A stretch of 23,605 nucleotides of DNA. It comes from JAHJQQ01 sp964458835 (GTDB lineage Bacteria > Pseudomonadota > Gammaproteobacteria > Thiohalobacterales > Thiohalobacteraceae). The position numbers and the translations under genes are program-made. Where the stretch lies: contig CAYWKV010000029.1 in NCBI GenBank assembly GCA_964458835.1, forward strand, positions 1 to 23,605, written 5' to 3'. Below the pieces are notes generated by a model that saw only the letters and a list, made by a program, of their open reading frames with translations, was not told where the DNA came from and made no database searches. Positions 1 to 6,653 of this stretch are shown here, piece after piece (within the stretch, counting starts at the first letter, position 1; each line of letters starts with the position of its first letter).

Positions 1-783
1 GCCGAGGCCCCCGCGCCCGGGCAGCAGCTGCGCGTGCTCAGCTACAACATCCAGACCGGCATCAGCACCCGCAGCTACCACCACTACCTGACGCAGAGCT
101 GGAAGCACGTGCTGCCGCACGGCCAGCGCTTCGCCAACCTCGACCGCGTCGCCGCGCTCACCAGCGAGTTCGACATCGTCGGCCTCCAGGAGGTCGACGC
201 GGGCAGCCTGCGCAGCAGCTTCGTCAACCTCACCCAGTACATCGCTGACCGGGCCGAATTCCCGTTCTGGTACGACCAGACCAACCGCCGCATCGGCCCG
301 CTGGCCCAGCACGCCCTCGGCGTGCTGTCGCGCTTCCGTTGCACCGAGATCGTCGAGCACAAGTTGCCCGGCCCGATTCCCGGGCGTGGCACGCTCGCGC
401 TGCGCTTCGGCCACGGCGAACAGTCGCTGGTGATCTTCATCGTCCACCTGGCGCTGGGGCGGCGCACCCGGCTGCAGCAGTTGTCCTATCTCGCCGAACT
501 GGTCAATCGGCACCGCAACGTGGTGCTGATGGGCGATCTCAACTTCCACTCCCGCAGCCGCGAGATGGAGTTCCTGATCGACCGTACGCTCATGACCGAG
601 CCGGTGCACGGGCTGAACACCTTTCCCAGCTGGCGGCCGAACCGCAACATCGACCATATCCTGGTGACACCGACGCTGCAGGTGAATCACGTACGCGTGC
701 TCGAGTGCCCGGTGTCCGACCATCTTCCCATCTGCATGGACCTGAGCCTGCCGGCCGGCGTCGATCTCTGCGCGGTCGGTTGA
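1..783 (+). CDS. Endonuclease/exonuclease/phosphatase family protein, 5' end outside the window
   Basis: The frame is open from base 1 and ends with TGA at 781-783, giving 260 residues. A GTG at base 34 could start translation, but it would fall inside the first beta strand (RVLSYNIQTG), so the true start is probably upstream of the window. The fold's landmarks appear in order: LSYNIQTG, then GLQEVD with the metal-binding Glu, then MGDLNFHS (the GDLN catalytic strand), NIDHILVTP, and the terminal SDHLPICMDL with the catalytic Asp-His pair. The family is metal-dependent and cleaves phosphodiester or phosphomonoester bonds in nucleic acids, phospholipids or inositol phosphates; the substrate cannot be read from sequence. 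No signal peptide can be seen because the N-terminus is missing. It does not look functionally tied to the denitrification genes downstream. Confidence 0.9.
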   Translation, partial: AEAPAPGQQLRVLSYNIQTGISTRSYHHYLTQSWKHVLPHGQRFANLDRVAALTSEFDIVGLQEVDAGSLRSSFVNLTQYIADRAEFPFWYDQTNRRIGPLAQHALGVLSRFRCTEIVEHKLPGPIPGRGTLALRFGHGEQSLVIFIVHLALGRRTRLQQLSYLAELVNRHRNVVLMGDLNFHSRSREMEFLIDRTLMTEPVHGLNTFPSWRPNRNIDHILVTPTLQVNHVRVLECPVSDHLPICMDLSLPAGVDLCAVG

Positions 784-1063
784 AGAGACTCCCTGACGGG
801 GCATCGTTTGTGCCATCATCGACACGGCCTGGCGCTGCGGTTGCCGTTGATCCCGAAAACTCTGTCTGCCACGGAAACACAGGGAAGGCACAAAATATAC
901 ACTGTGCCGAAGCCTCGGATTCAGCGCCTGGCGGGCGGGGCGGGATATGATCGTGCCAGCGTCTTTCCGTGTGCGTCCGCGGCACATGCAGTGCTTGGGT
1001 TGATTCTCGCGGTCTGTCCGGGATGGGGGTGTCCCGGACAGACCTTGCCCCGACAGGTTCAGG
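784..1063. other. Intergenic region with repeat remnant and hairpins
   Basis: I see no gene in these 280 bases. There is a short inverted repeat GGCACA/TGTGCC (887-892 and 903-908) around an AT-rich loop. The stretch gccacggaaacacaggga (868-885) resembles, in reverse complement, bases 15957-15976 inside the long inverted-repeat element, so it may be a remnant of the same repeat family. The perfect 13-bp hairpin at its downstream end is listed separately. Confidence 0.5.
1011..1044 (+). promoter_or_regulatory. Perfect 13-bp hairpin in the leader of the diguanylate cyclase gene
   Basis: Bases 1011-1023 (ggtctgtccggga) and 1032-1044 (tcccggacagacc) are exact reverse complements around an 8-base loop (tgggggtg). 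The hairpin ends 19 bases before the ATG at 1064. No T-run follows it, so it is not a classic intrinsic terminator. Candidate roles are a dyad operator, an RNA structure that limits ribosome access, or a terminator of another kind. Confidence 0.6.
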
Positions 1064-2689
1064 ATGTCTGACGACGATGCCGGCGACCAGGCCGCGGCCT
1101 GGAAGCGCAAATACTTCGATGTACTGGAGCAGCACGAGGCCCGCGAGCGCCGGTGGAGCCAGGCCGACGACCTGCTGCGCCGCGCCCTGTCGCGGCTGAC
1201 GCTGGCCGCGGACGGCCTGGACGCCGACCTCGACCACCAGCTTCAGGCCCTGCGTGATGCGATCCGCGACCGTGCCGACGAGGCCGCCCTGCGGCAGCGT
1301 GTCGAGGCGATGTCGGCGTCGCTGGTCCGCCTCGACGGGCGTCCCCCGCGCAAGAGGGCCGCACCCGGCCCCGCCGCCGTCCTCCTCGCATTGCTCGACG
1401 CCGTCGCCCTGCCGCGCGGCCAGGTCCGCCGCGCCAAGGCGTTGCGCCGGCACCTGGCGGATGTGCCGGCCGGGGCCGCCGATGACATACTCGCCGGGGC
1501 GATCGCCGAATTCGCAGCACTGCTCCGCGACGCGCTCGCCGGCACGCCCCCGGCCGAACCGCCGTCCGGCACCCGTCTGCTCGGCCGCTTGCTGGGACGC
1601 CCCGACCACGGACGCCCGGCGGAGGCCGCCGTATCCGCCCCGGTTTCGGCCGCCGAGCTGCTGCTGCAGCTGCTGGAGCGGCTCGATCTGCCCGAGGATC
1701 TGGCGCCGCAGGTGGAGGCCATCAAGGAGCAGCTGGAGAATCGCGCCAGCTTCGATGCGCAGCAGGTCCTGCGCGACATGGTCGATGTCATCGGTGCCGT
1801 GCGTTGCCGCGTACAGCGGGAACGCGGCGACATCGAGCTGTTCCTCAAGCAGCTCAATGCCCGGCTGCAGGACATCGACGCCCAGGTGCGTGGCGCCCAG
1901 GCGACACGCGTCGAATCCTATGCGAGCGGGCGCAGTTTCGGTGACGCGGTGCAGGCCCAGGTGCGCGACATCGGCGCGCGCGTCGCCGGTGCCGACGATC
2001 TCGATCATCTCAAGCGCGACATACACGGCCGCATGGAGGCGCTGATCGACCGCATGGACCAGCATCGTCGCGACGAAGAACGGCGTCAGGCGCAGGCCGA
2101 GGCGCAGACGGCGAGCCTCAACGAACGTTTGCGCGACATGGAGGCCGAGACCGCGCGCCTGCGCGACCGCGTGCTCCAGGAGCGCGCGCAGGCGCTGACC
2201 GACACGCTCACCGGCATCCCCAACCGGCTGGCCTACGAGGAGCGCATCACGGCGGAATTCGCGCGCTGGAAGCGCTTCGGCACGCCCCTGGCGCTGCTGG
2301 TGTGGGATGTCGACCGCTTCAAGGACATCAACGACGAGTACGGCCACAAGGCGGGCGACAAGGTGCTCCGGGTGATCGCCGGGCTGCTCGCCGACGGCGT
2401 GCGCGAGACCGATTTCGTCGCGCGGCTCGGCGGCGAGGAGTTCGTCATGGTGACGACCGGCGCGGCCGGCGGCGCCGTGTTCGAGGTCGCCGACAAGCTG
2501 CGTCTGGCGGTGTCGCACTGCGGCTTCCATTTTCGCGGGGACTCCGTTCCCGTCACCATCTCCTGCGGCATCGCCGAGTTTCGCGGCGGCGACAGCGTCG
2601 ACGCCGTGTTCGAGCGCGCCGACCGGGCGCTGTACCGGGCCAAGCGCGAGGGCCGGAACCGCTGCGTCGACGCCGGCGGCAGCGGGTGA
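1064..2689 (+). CDS. Diguanylate cyclase (GGDEF domain) with long N-terminal helical region
   Basis: This 541-residue protein makes cyclic di-GMP from two GTP. The catalytic GGDEF domain covers about residues 378-535, with the active-site loop GGEEF at 456-460. An allosteric inhibition site RETD (447-450) lies exactly five residues before it, so product feedback is expected. The domain opens with the usual DTLTGIPNRLAYEE segment. The N-terminal 375 residues contain no recognisable sensory domain or membrane helix. They are Ala/Arg/Leu-rich and helical, and residues about 330-375 look like a coiled coil leading into the GGDEF domain, suggesting a soluble, dimerising enzyme. ATG at 1064 is chosen because the leader hairpin ends just upstream; the ribosome site is weak (AGG touching the start). 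An FNR-type box lies 14 bases after the stop codon but faces the next gene. Confidence 0.93.
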   Translation: MSDDDAGDQAAAWKRKYFDVLEQHEARERRWSQADDLLRRALSRLTLAADGLDADLDHQLQALRDAIRDRADEAALRQRVEAMSASLVRLDGRPPRKRAAPGPAAVLLALLDAVALPRGQVRRAKALRRHLADVPAGAADDILAGAIAEFAALLRDALAGTPPAEPPSGTRLLGRLLGRPDHGRPAEAAVSAPVSAAELLLQLLERLDLPEDLAPQVEAIKEQLENRASFDAQQVLRDMVDVIGAVRCRVQRERGDIELFLKQLNARLQDIDAQVRGAQATRVESYASGRSFGDAVQAQVRDIGARVAGADDLDHLKRDIHGRMEALIDRMDQHRRDEERRQAQAEAQTASLNERLRDMEAETARLRDRVLQERAQALTDTLTGIPNRLAYEERITAEFARWKRFGTPLALLVWDVDRFKDINDEYGHKAGDKVLRVIAGLLADGVRETDFVARLGGEEFVMVTTGAAGGAVFEVADKLRLAVSHCGFHFRGDSVPVTISCGIAEFRGGDSVDAVFERADRALYRAKREGRNRCVDAGGSG

Positions 2690-2702
2690 TTCCGGCCGGG
2701 CC

Positions 2703-2716
2703 TTGATAAGCATCAA
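2703..2716 (+). promoter_or_regulatory. FNR-type box upstream of norEF copy 1
   Basis: TTGATAAGCATCAA matches the FNR/Dnr consensus TTGATN4ATCAA exactly. The dyad extends to 8-bp arms (2700-2719, GCCTTGAT and ATCAAGGC), so the transcript could also form a hairpin just past the stop codon of the diguanylate cyclase. The class-II -10 position (about 2740) holds no good hexamer. A TACACT at 2763-2768 would place the box near -65, suggesting class-I geometry. Confidence 0.8.
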
Positions 2717-2824
2717 GGCACACCCGTCGGAGGGGATTTGCATTCCCGCCGCGGTTCCTGCATACACTATGTTCCGGCAGCGCCCCGCCGCACCCACGGC
2801 GCCACAGGTCAGCGGACATATGTC

Positions 2825-3415
2825 ATGACGCACGCCACAGACGCAGATGCCCGGCTGCAATCCTCGGGACCGCCGGGCGATCTCGCCATCTGGTTCTTCA
2901 TCCTCGCGGAGCTGGCCGCCTTCGGCGCCTTCTTTGCCGCCTATGCCTTCACGCGCCTCAACCACATCGAGCTGTTCGACACCTATCAGCGGCATCTCGA
3001 CACCCGCGCCGGATTGATCAACACGCTGGCGCTGATCACCAGCAGCTATTTCGTCGTACGCGCCGTGGTGGCGGTGCGTGGCGGCCTGCCGTTGCAGTGC
3101 GCGCGCTGGCTGTGGGGCGCGATCGCGCTGGGCGGCGTGTTCGTGGTGGTGAAGCTGTTCGAGTTCAGCACGCACCTCGGCGCCGGCGTGACGCTCAGCA
3201 CGAACACGTTCTACATGTTCTACCTGTCGCTGACCTTCTTTCACTTCATGCACGTGCTGCTGGGTATGGTGATCCTGACGGTGGTGGCGGTGAAGGCGGG
3301 ACGCGGCGACTACACGCCCGCCGAGCATACCGGTGTGGAGACCGGCGCGTCCTACTGGCATATGGTGGATCTGGTGTGGCTGATTCTCTTCCCCCTGGTC
3401 TATGTAATGCGATGA
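2825..3415 (+). CDS. norE: NorE-like cytochrome c oxidase subunit III family protein (copy 1)
   Basis: This 196-residue polytopic membrane protein has about five helices. It carries the subunit III signature PPGDLAIWFFILAE near the N-terminus, NTFYMFYLSLTFFHFMH in the middle, and VETGASYWHMVDLVWLILFPLVYVM at the end. NorE proteins accompany NO reductase genes and are needed for full NO reductase activity in some denitrifiers; their exact task is unsettled. ATG at 2825 is preferred over an in-frame ATG at 2738, because the extra residues are basic and unlike the family, and the earlier start would precede the likely promoter. The stop overlaps the start of the next gene (ATGA). A paralogue lies at 16032-16625. 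Confidence 0.9.
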   Translation: MTHATDADARLQSSGPPGDLAIWFFILAELAAFGAFFAAYAFTRLNHIELFDTYQRHLDTRAGLINTLALITSSYFVVRAVVAVRGGLPLQCARWLWGAIALGGVFVVVKLFEFSTHLGAGVTLSTNTFYMFYLSLTFFHFMHVLLGMVILTVVAVKAGRGDYTPAEHTGVETGASYWHMVDLVWLILFPLVYVMR

Positions 3416-3687
3416 GTGTGCCGAAACCCTCATCCGCAGCGGCAACGCGCGCCTGGCTGGTGATGGTCGCGCTGACACTGACGACGTTCAGCTTCGGTGT
3501 GCTGGACTACCAGGGCATGGGGCTGGTGATGGCCGTGCTGCTGATCGCCCTCGTCAAGGGCCAGCTGGTGGTCGACCATTTCATGCAACTGCGGCGCGGT
3601 GCGCGCATGTGGCGTATGCTGCTGACGGGCTATCTGCTCACCATCGGCGCCCTGATCGCCATCGCCTTCGCGGTGGCCGGATGGTGA
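3412..3687 (+). CDS. norF: NorF-like / cytochrome c oxidase subunit IV family protein (copy 1)
   Basis: This 91-residue protein has three predicted membrane helices and the subunit IV (prokaryotic type) pattern of TTFSFGVLDYQGMGLVMAVL followed by LIALVKGQLVVDHFMQLR. Its ATG overlaps the norE stop by four bases, which implies translational coupling. NorE and NorF are usually paired in nor clusters and are thought to support assembly or activity of NO reductase. The same pair recurs at 16032-16902. Confidence 0.85.
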   Translation: MSVPKPSSAAATRAWLVMVALTLTTFSFGVLDYQGMGLVMAVLLIALVKGQLVVDHFMQLRRGARMWRMLLTGYLLTIGALIAIAFAVAGW

Positions 3688-3722
3688 GCCGCCATGCCAT
3701 GCCTGCAGGCCGGAGAGAGGCG

Positions 3723-4130
3723 ATGACCGACGACTCGAGGCTTGACGAAGGCGACGACGACCTGCCTGGGCAGGATCTGGCGATCGGCGCCGAGGTGCTG
3801 TATCTGGTCAATCTGCTGGTGCTGCCCTTCTTCGGGTTCCTCGGGCTGCTGCTGCTGTATGCGCGCTTTCGCGGGACAGCGCCGCTGCTGGCACGCTGCC
3901 ATCTGGCGCAGACCATGTCGGCGAGTCTGTGGGGCGCGGTGCTGCTGCTGGTGGTCAACGCGCTGATTCTGATGCTGGGCGGCTATGACGCGCCCTATAC
4001 CTGGGTGGTGCTGGTGCTGTACTTCTCCACCTGCCACACCACGCTGGTGATGCTCGGCGTCGTCGGTCTGGCGAAGGCCATGGCCGGCAAGCAGTACCGC
4101 TATCCCCTCATCGGACGGCCGTGCCTCTGA
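3723..4130 (+). CDS. Small membrane protein, DUF4870-like
   Basis: This 135-residue protein has an acidic N-terminus (MTDDSRLDEGDDDLP) and three or four membrane helices. It ends in AGKQYRYPLIGRPCL, which resembles the YRYPLTIRF ending typical of DUF4870 proteins. The ATG at 3723 follows a good ribosome site (GGAGAGAGG, 3711-3719), and the gene lies 35 bases after norF, so it is probably the last gene of the norEF operon. No catalytic residues are visible. Its function is unknown, and the family link rests on the tail motif and overall topology. Confidence 0.75.
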   Translation: MTDDSRLDEGDDDLPGQDLAIGAEVLYLVNLLVLPFFGFLGLLLLYARFRGTAPLLARCHLAQTMSASLWGAVLLLVVNALILMLGGYDAPYTWVVLVLYFSTCHTTLVMLGVVGLAKAMAGKQYRYPLIGRPCL

Positions 4131-4160
4131 GTCCGGGTCCCGCCAGGCGGCCGCGGCATC

Positions 4161-5018
4161 TCAGGCGCGCCGCAGCATCGCCAGCGCCACCAGCACGACG
4201 GCCAGCCCCGACAGGCTGTGGATCATGGCCGCGGCGATCGGCACGCCGTCGCCGGCCGCGACAAGACCGATGAGCGCCGCGATCGACGCCGCGGCAAGGC
4301 CCGTCGCGGCGCCGGTACGCGCGCGGCGCGCGATGAACAGCGCTGCCGCGAAGCCGGCCGTCAGCAGCGCGCCCAGCAGCCGGTGCAGCCACTGCAACGT
4401 GCCGGCACCGTCCGGCGTGACCACGCGCCCGGCCGCATCCAGCACGAGCGGCTCGAGCCAGGCCAGCTGCAGAGGCGAGTGCGGCGTGCCGCACTGCAAC
4501 AACGCCGTGCAGGCCGCATTTCCGTAGAAGGCGCTGCTGCCGATGCCGGTCACGATGACCGCGGCGGCCAGCGCGAGCAGCGCCAGCGCCGATGCGCGCA
4601 CCGGCATGGCTGCAGTCTGCGCACCGCGGCCGCCCGGCAGCCACCCGCCCAGCAGCACCGCCAGCAGCAGCCCGCCGAGAAAATTGCCCAGCACCACCCC
4701 CGGCACGAGCAGTCCACCCGAGCGCACGCCGAGTGCGGCGAGCGCGGCGGTGGTCGCCAGGATGGCCGCCGACAGCATCCTTCCCCGCCGCTGCCGCCAT
4801 GCGCCGGCCGCCAGCAGCAGCGCCAGGACCCCGAGGGTGCTGGCGCTCGCGCGGTGCAGCAGTGCGGCGACAGGGAAGCTCCGCGGGGGTGCGCCGAGCA
4901 GGCCGTAGCATTCGGGCCAGGGTGCGCAGCCCAGGCCGCCCTGGGTCAGACGGATGTAGGCGCTGACGGTGATCAGCAGCGCGGCCAACGCGAAGGCGAG
5001 GGCCGCGAGGCGCGTCAT
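4161..5018 (-). CDS. ctaA: CtaA/COX15-family heme A synthase-like protein, diverged
   Basis: This 285-residue protein has about eight membrane helices in two similar halves. It opens with the family signature IRLTQGGLGCAPWPECYG (Cys31, Cys37), then has LLHRAS (His55), a second cysteine pair (Cys170, Cys176), LQWLHRLLGA (His212) and MIHSLSGL (His267). CtaA/COX15 oxidises the methyl group of heme O to give heme A. The helix that normally carries a second histidine of the first half reads VVLGNFLGGLLLA and has none, so activity is not certain. The gene starts 11 bases after the lipoprotein gene upstream of it on the same strand. CyoE, which makes heme O, is encoded on the other strand at 8425-9345. 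Confidence 0.82.
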   Translation of the reverse strand: MTRLAALAFALAALLITVSAYIRLTQGGLGCAPWPECYGLLGAPPRSFPVAALLHRASASTLGVLALLLAAGAWRQRRGRMLSAAILATTAALAALGVRSGGLLVPGVVLGNFLGGLLLAVLLGGWLPGGRGAQTAAMPVRASALALLALAAAVIVTGIGSSAFYGNAACTALLQCGTPHSPLQLAWLEPLVLDAAGRVVTPDGAGTLQWLHRLLGALLTAGFAAALFIARRARTGAATGLAAASIAALIGLVAAGDGVPIAAAMIHSLSGLAVVLVALAMLRRA

Positions 5019-5029
5019 GCGGTCGCCGT

Positions 5030-5668
5030 TCAGGGCGACGGCGGCAGCAGCGTGCCGCGCACCAGACGCACGTATTTCGGCGTGTGCTTCCAGTCGACGC
5101 GGTCGTGCGAGAACTCGAAGTGCCAGGCCCAGGCAGCGTCGTGCTTGAAGGCGTAATCGTTGGCCGTCCAGTATTCGCCGACCCGGGTGTCCGGGAAGTA
5201 CTCGGGATCGATGGTGGGGTGCTTGAGCGGCGGCCGCGGATCGCTGATGGTCGCGAATTCGTCCTTGGTCGGCATGCGCCAGTCATTGAAGCCGCACCAG
5301 CCCTCGGCATTGACCGCCTGCACATAGGCGGCAATGTCGCACTCCGAACCCGCGCACTGGCCGCCGTTGGGTGTGCCGCGGTAGTCGTGTCCGCTGTCGT
5401 GCTCGTTGTCCGGTGCGTACCAGGTGTAGGTATGGCCGGCATGATGCAGTCCCGGCGCTGCGGTCTTCGTTTCCCAGACCAGTCCGGTCTTGAGGTCGCG
5501 CACGCACTGCCACGGTGCGCTGGCGAAGTTGCCGTCGCCGGTGTACGCGGCGCCGGTCCCGTCCAGGCGCTCGAAGGCGAACGCCGCGGCCGGTGGCTGC
5601 GGCGATTCGCAGGCGGTCAGCAGCAGCGCCGCGGCCAGCAGCAGTGGTCGAGTGTGCAGTGCGGTCAC
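5030..5668 (-). CDS. Lipoprotein with DUF1566 (Lcl C-terminal-like) domain
   Basis: This 212-residue protein starts at GTG (5668) behind a GAGGGGGG ribosome site. The signal peptide MTALHTRPLLLAAALLLTAC ends in an LTAC lipobox, so the protein should be lipid-anchored outside the inner membrane. The mature part carries the DUF1566 pattern: LKTGLVWETKT, then GWCGFNDWRMPTKDEFATI, and a final YWTANDY with HFEFSHDRV and KYVRLVRG. Cys129, Cys134 and Cys145 could form a disulfide. The domain is found in many secreted proteins and has no established enzyme activity. It is the first gene of a minus-strand pair with ctaA and diverges from the NO reductase-like operon across a shared FNR box. Its role here is unknown. 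Confidence 0.8.
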   Translation of the reverse strand: MTALHTRPLLLAAALLLTACESPQPPAAAFAFERLDGTGAAYTGDGNFASAPWQCVRDLKTGLVWETKTAAPGLHHAGHTYTWYAPDNEHDSGHDYRGTPNGGQCAGSECDIAAYVQAVNAEGWCGFNDWRMPTKDEFATISDPRPPLKHPTIDPEYFPDTRVGEYWTANDYAFKHDAAWAWHFEFSHDRVDWKHTPKYVRLVRGTLLPPSP

Positions 5669-5881
5669 GTTGTACGTCCCCCCCTCGGTCTGCGCCGTGC
5701 AACGGCCGCGCCCGGTGTCTATTAGAAATCGCTTAATAACTAATAATTTGCATATATCAGCCTGTTGATCGATAGCCTTTTTCGCCTTGACCCAGATCAA
5801 GTCGCGCCGCCGATCCGCATTCCTATGCTGCCTCCACGTAAATCCCACTATCGCAGTCGAGATTCCGGAGGGTGAAGTGCC
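5669..5881. promoter_or_regulatory. Divergent promoter region
   Basis: These 213 bases separate the minus-strand lipoprotein/ctaA pair from the plus-strand sNOR-like operon. Bases 5720-5760 are strikingly AT-rich compared with the surroundings (attagaaatc, ttaataacta, catatatcag) and probably hold the minus-strand promoter. The FNR-type box at 5787-5800 lies between the two directions and could act on both. Confidence 0.6.
5787..5800 (+). promoter_or_regulatory. FNR-type box of the sNOR-like operon, class-II geometry
   Basis: TTGACCCAGATCAA fits TTGA(C/T)N4(A/G)TCAA. A -10-like TATGCT (5824-5829) starts 30.5 bases after the box centre, which places the box near -41.5 of a start at about 5835, the arrangement of class-II FNR-activated promoters. 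On the minus strand the box is followed by GGCG, the same extension that the other boxes carry on their plus strand. Confidence 0.85.
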
Positions 5882-6037
5882 ATGACAGATCAAGCCAACG
5901 ACGAGGCCGACATCCCGGTCATGCAGAAGGTCCTCGACAACCCCTTTCTGCTGCTGTTCATCGGGGTGGTCATGCCGACCGTGTTCTACATCCTGTGGGG
6001 CGTGATGGAAATAGTGACCATCCCGATCGCACCGTAA
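5882..6037 (+). CDS. 51-residue single-helix membrane peptide, candidate small subunit
   Basis: ATG at 5882 follows a GGAGGGTGAAG ribosome site and the frame ends with TAA at 6035-6037. The peptide has an acidic soluble start (MTDQANDEADIP) and one long helix (about residues 20-50: NPFLLLFIGVVMPTVFYILW and on). It is the first gene after the class-II FNR promoter and precedes the CuA subunit by 63 bases. Small one-helix subunits are common in B-type heme-copper oxidases (subunit IIa of ba3), so a structural subunit is a reasonable inference. I do not recognise the family itself. Confidence 0.75.
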   Translation: MTDQANDEADIPVMQKVLDNPFLLLFIGVVMPTVFYILWGVMEIVTIPIAP

Positions 6038-6100
6038 CAGCGCCGCCCGTCGCACTACAAGACAAAAGACGGCCGGCATACCACCAGAGGGGAAGACATC

Positions 6101-6643
6101 ATGAGTTCACTGCAACCACCGGCCCAGCGACTGTGGTGGAAACAGCCACTCGACCGTGTCGAGGGTACCTGGATCACGCTGGCGCTGATCTGGTGCCTGA
6201 TCATGTTCGCGATGATGCCGTTCTGGCATGTCGTGGGCAAGCAGAACATCTCCAACGAGGCCTACCGCACCACGCCGGAGCGCTACGCGGCCAAGGCGCA
6301 GGAGATGGTCGACAAATACACGGTGCGCACCGAGACCGAGCGCGCGATCCCCGTGGTGCGCCCACCGGCCGGTTCCGATGTCTACCTCACTGCGCGGCTG
6401 TGGGAATGGTGGCCGCTCCTGGAGCTGGAGCGCGATAAATCCTACCGTCTGCATCTCTCCTCCATGGACTGGCAGCACGGCTTCTCGCTGCAGCCCATCA
6501 ACGTGAACATGCAGGTCATTCCGGGTTACGAGATGGTGATCACTGTCACGCCGGACTCGTCGGGCGAGTTCACAATTATCTGCAACGAGTACTGCGGCAT
6601 CGGTCATCACCAGATGCTTGGCAAGATCTACGTCGTTGACTGA
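6101..6643 (+). CDS. norY: Heme-copper enzyme subunit II with CuA site (sNOR NorY-like)
   Basis: This 180-residue protein has one N-terminal anchor (about residues 23-45) and a periplasmic cupredoxin domain. The binuclear CuA ligands are all present: His126 in SMDWQHGFSLQP, then Cys161, Glu163, Cys165, His169 and Met172 in CNEYCGIGHHQM. It should accept electrons from a periplasmic cytochrome c or cupredoxin and pass them to subunit I, which starts 10 bases downstream. A GAGGGGAAG ribosome site supports the ATG at 6101. The order CuA subunit, subunit I, heme O synthase, SCO recalls the norSY-senC clusters of ammonia oxidisers. By sequence alone it could equally be called a ba3-type cytochrome oxidase subunit II. 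Confidence 0.88.
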   Translation: MSSLQPPAQRLWWKQPLDRVEGTWITLALIWCLIMFAMMPFWHVVGKQNISNEAYRTTPERYAAKAQEMVDKYTVRTETERAIPVVRPPAGSDVYLTARLWEWWPLLELERDKSYRLHLSSMDWQHGFSLQPINVNMQVIPGYEMVITVTPDSSGEFTIICNEYCGIGHHQMLGKIYVVD

Positions 6644-6653
6644 GGGGGAGACG

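Noticed and set aside
2738..2824. Upstream in-frame ATG as norE start
   Set aside because: The added 29 residues are basic and unrelated to subunit III proteins and would cover the promoter region.
590..3478. Very long minus-strand open frame (over 900 codons)
   Set aside because: It lies antisense to the diguanylate cyclase and norE and reads as low-complexity Arg/Gly/Ala/His-rich sequence. High GC content leaves stop-free shadow frames; no family features are visible.
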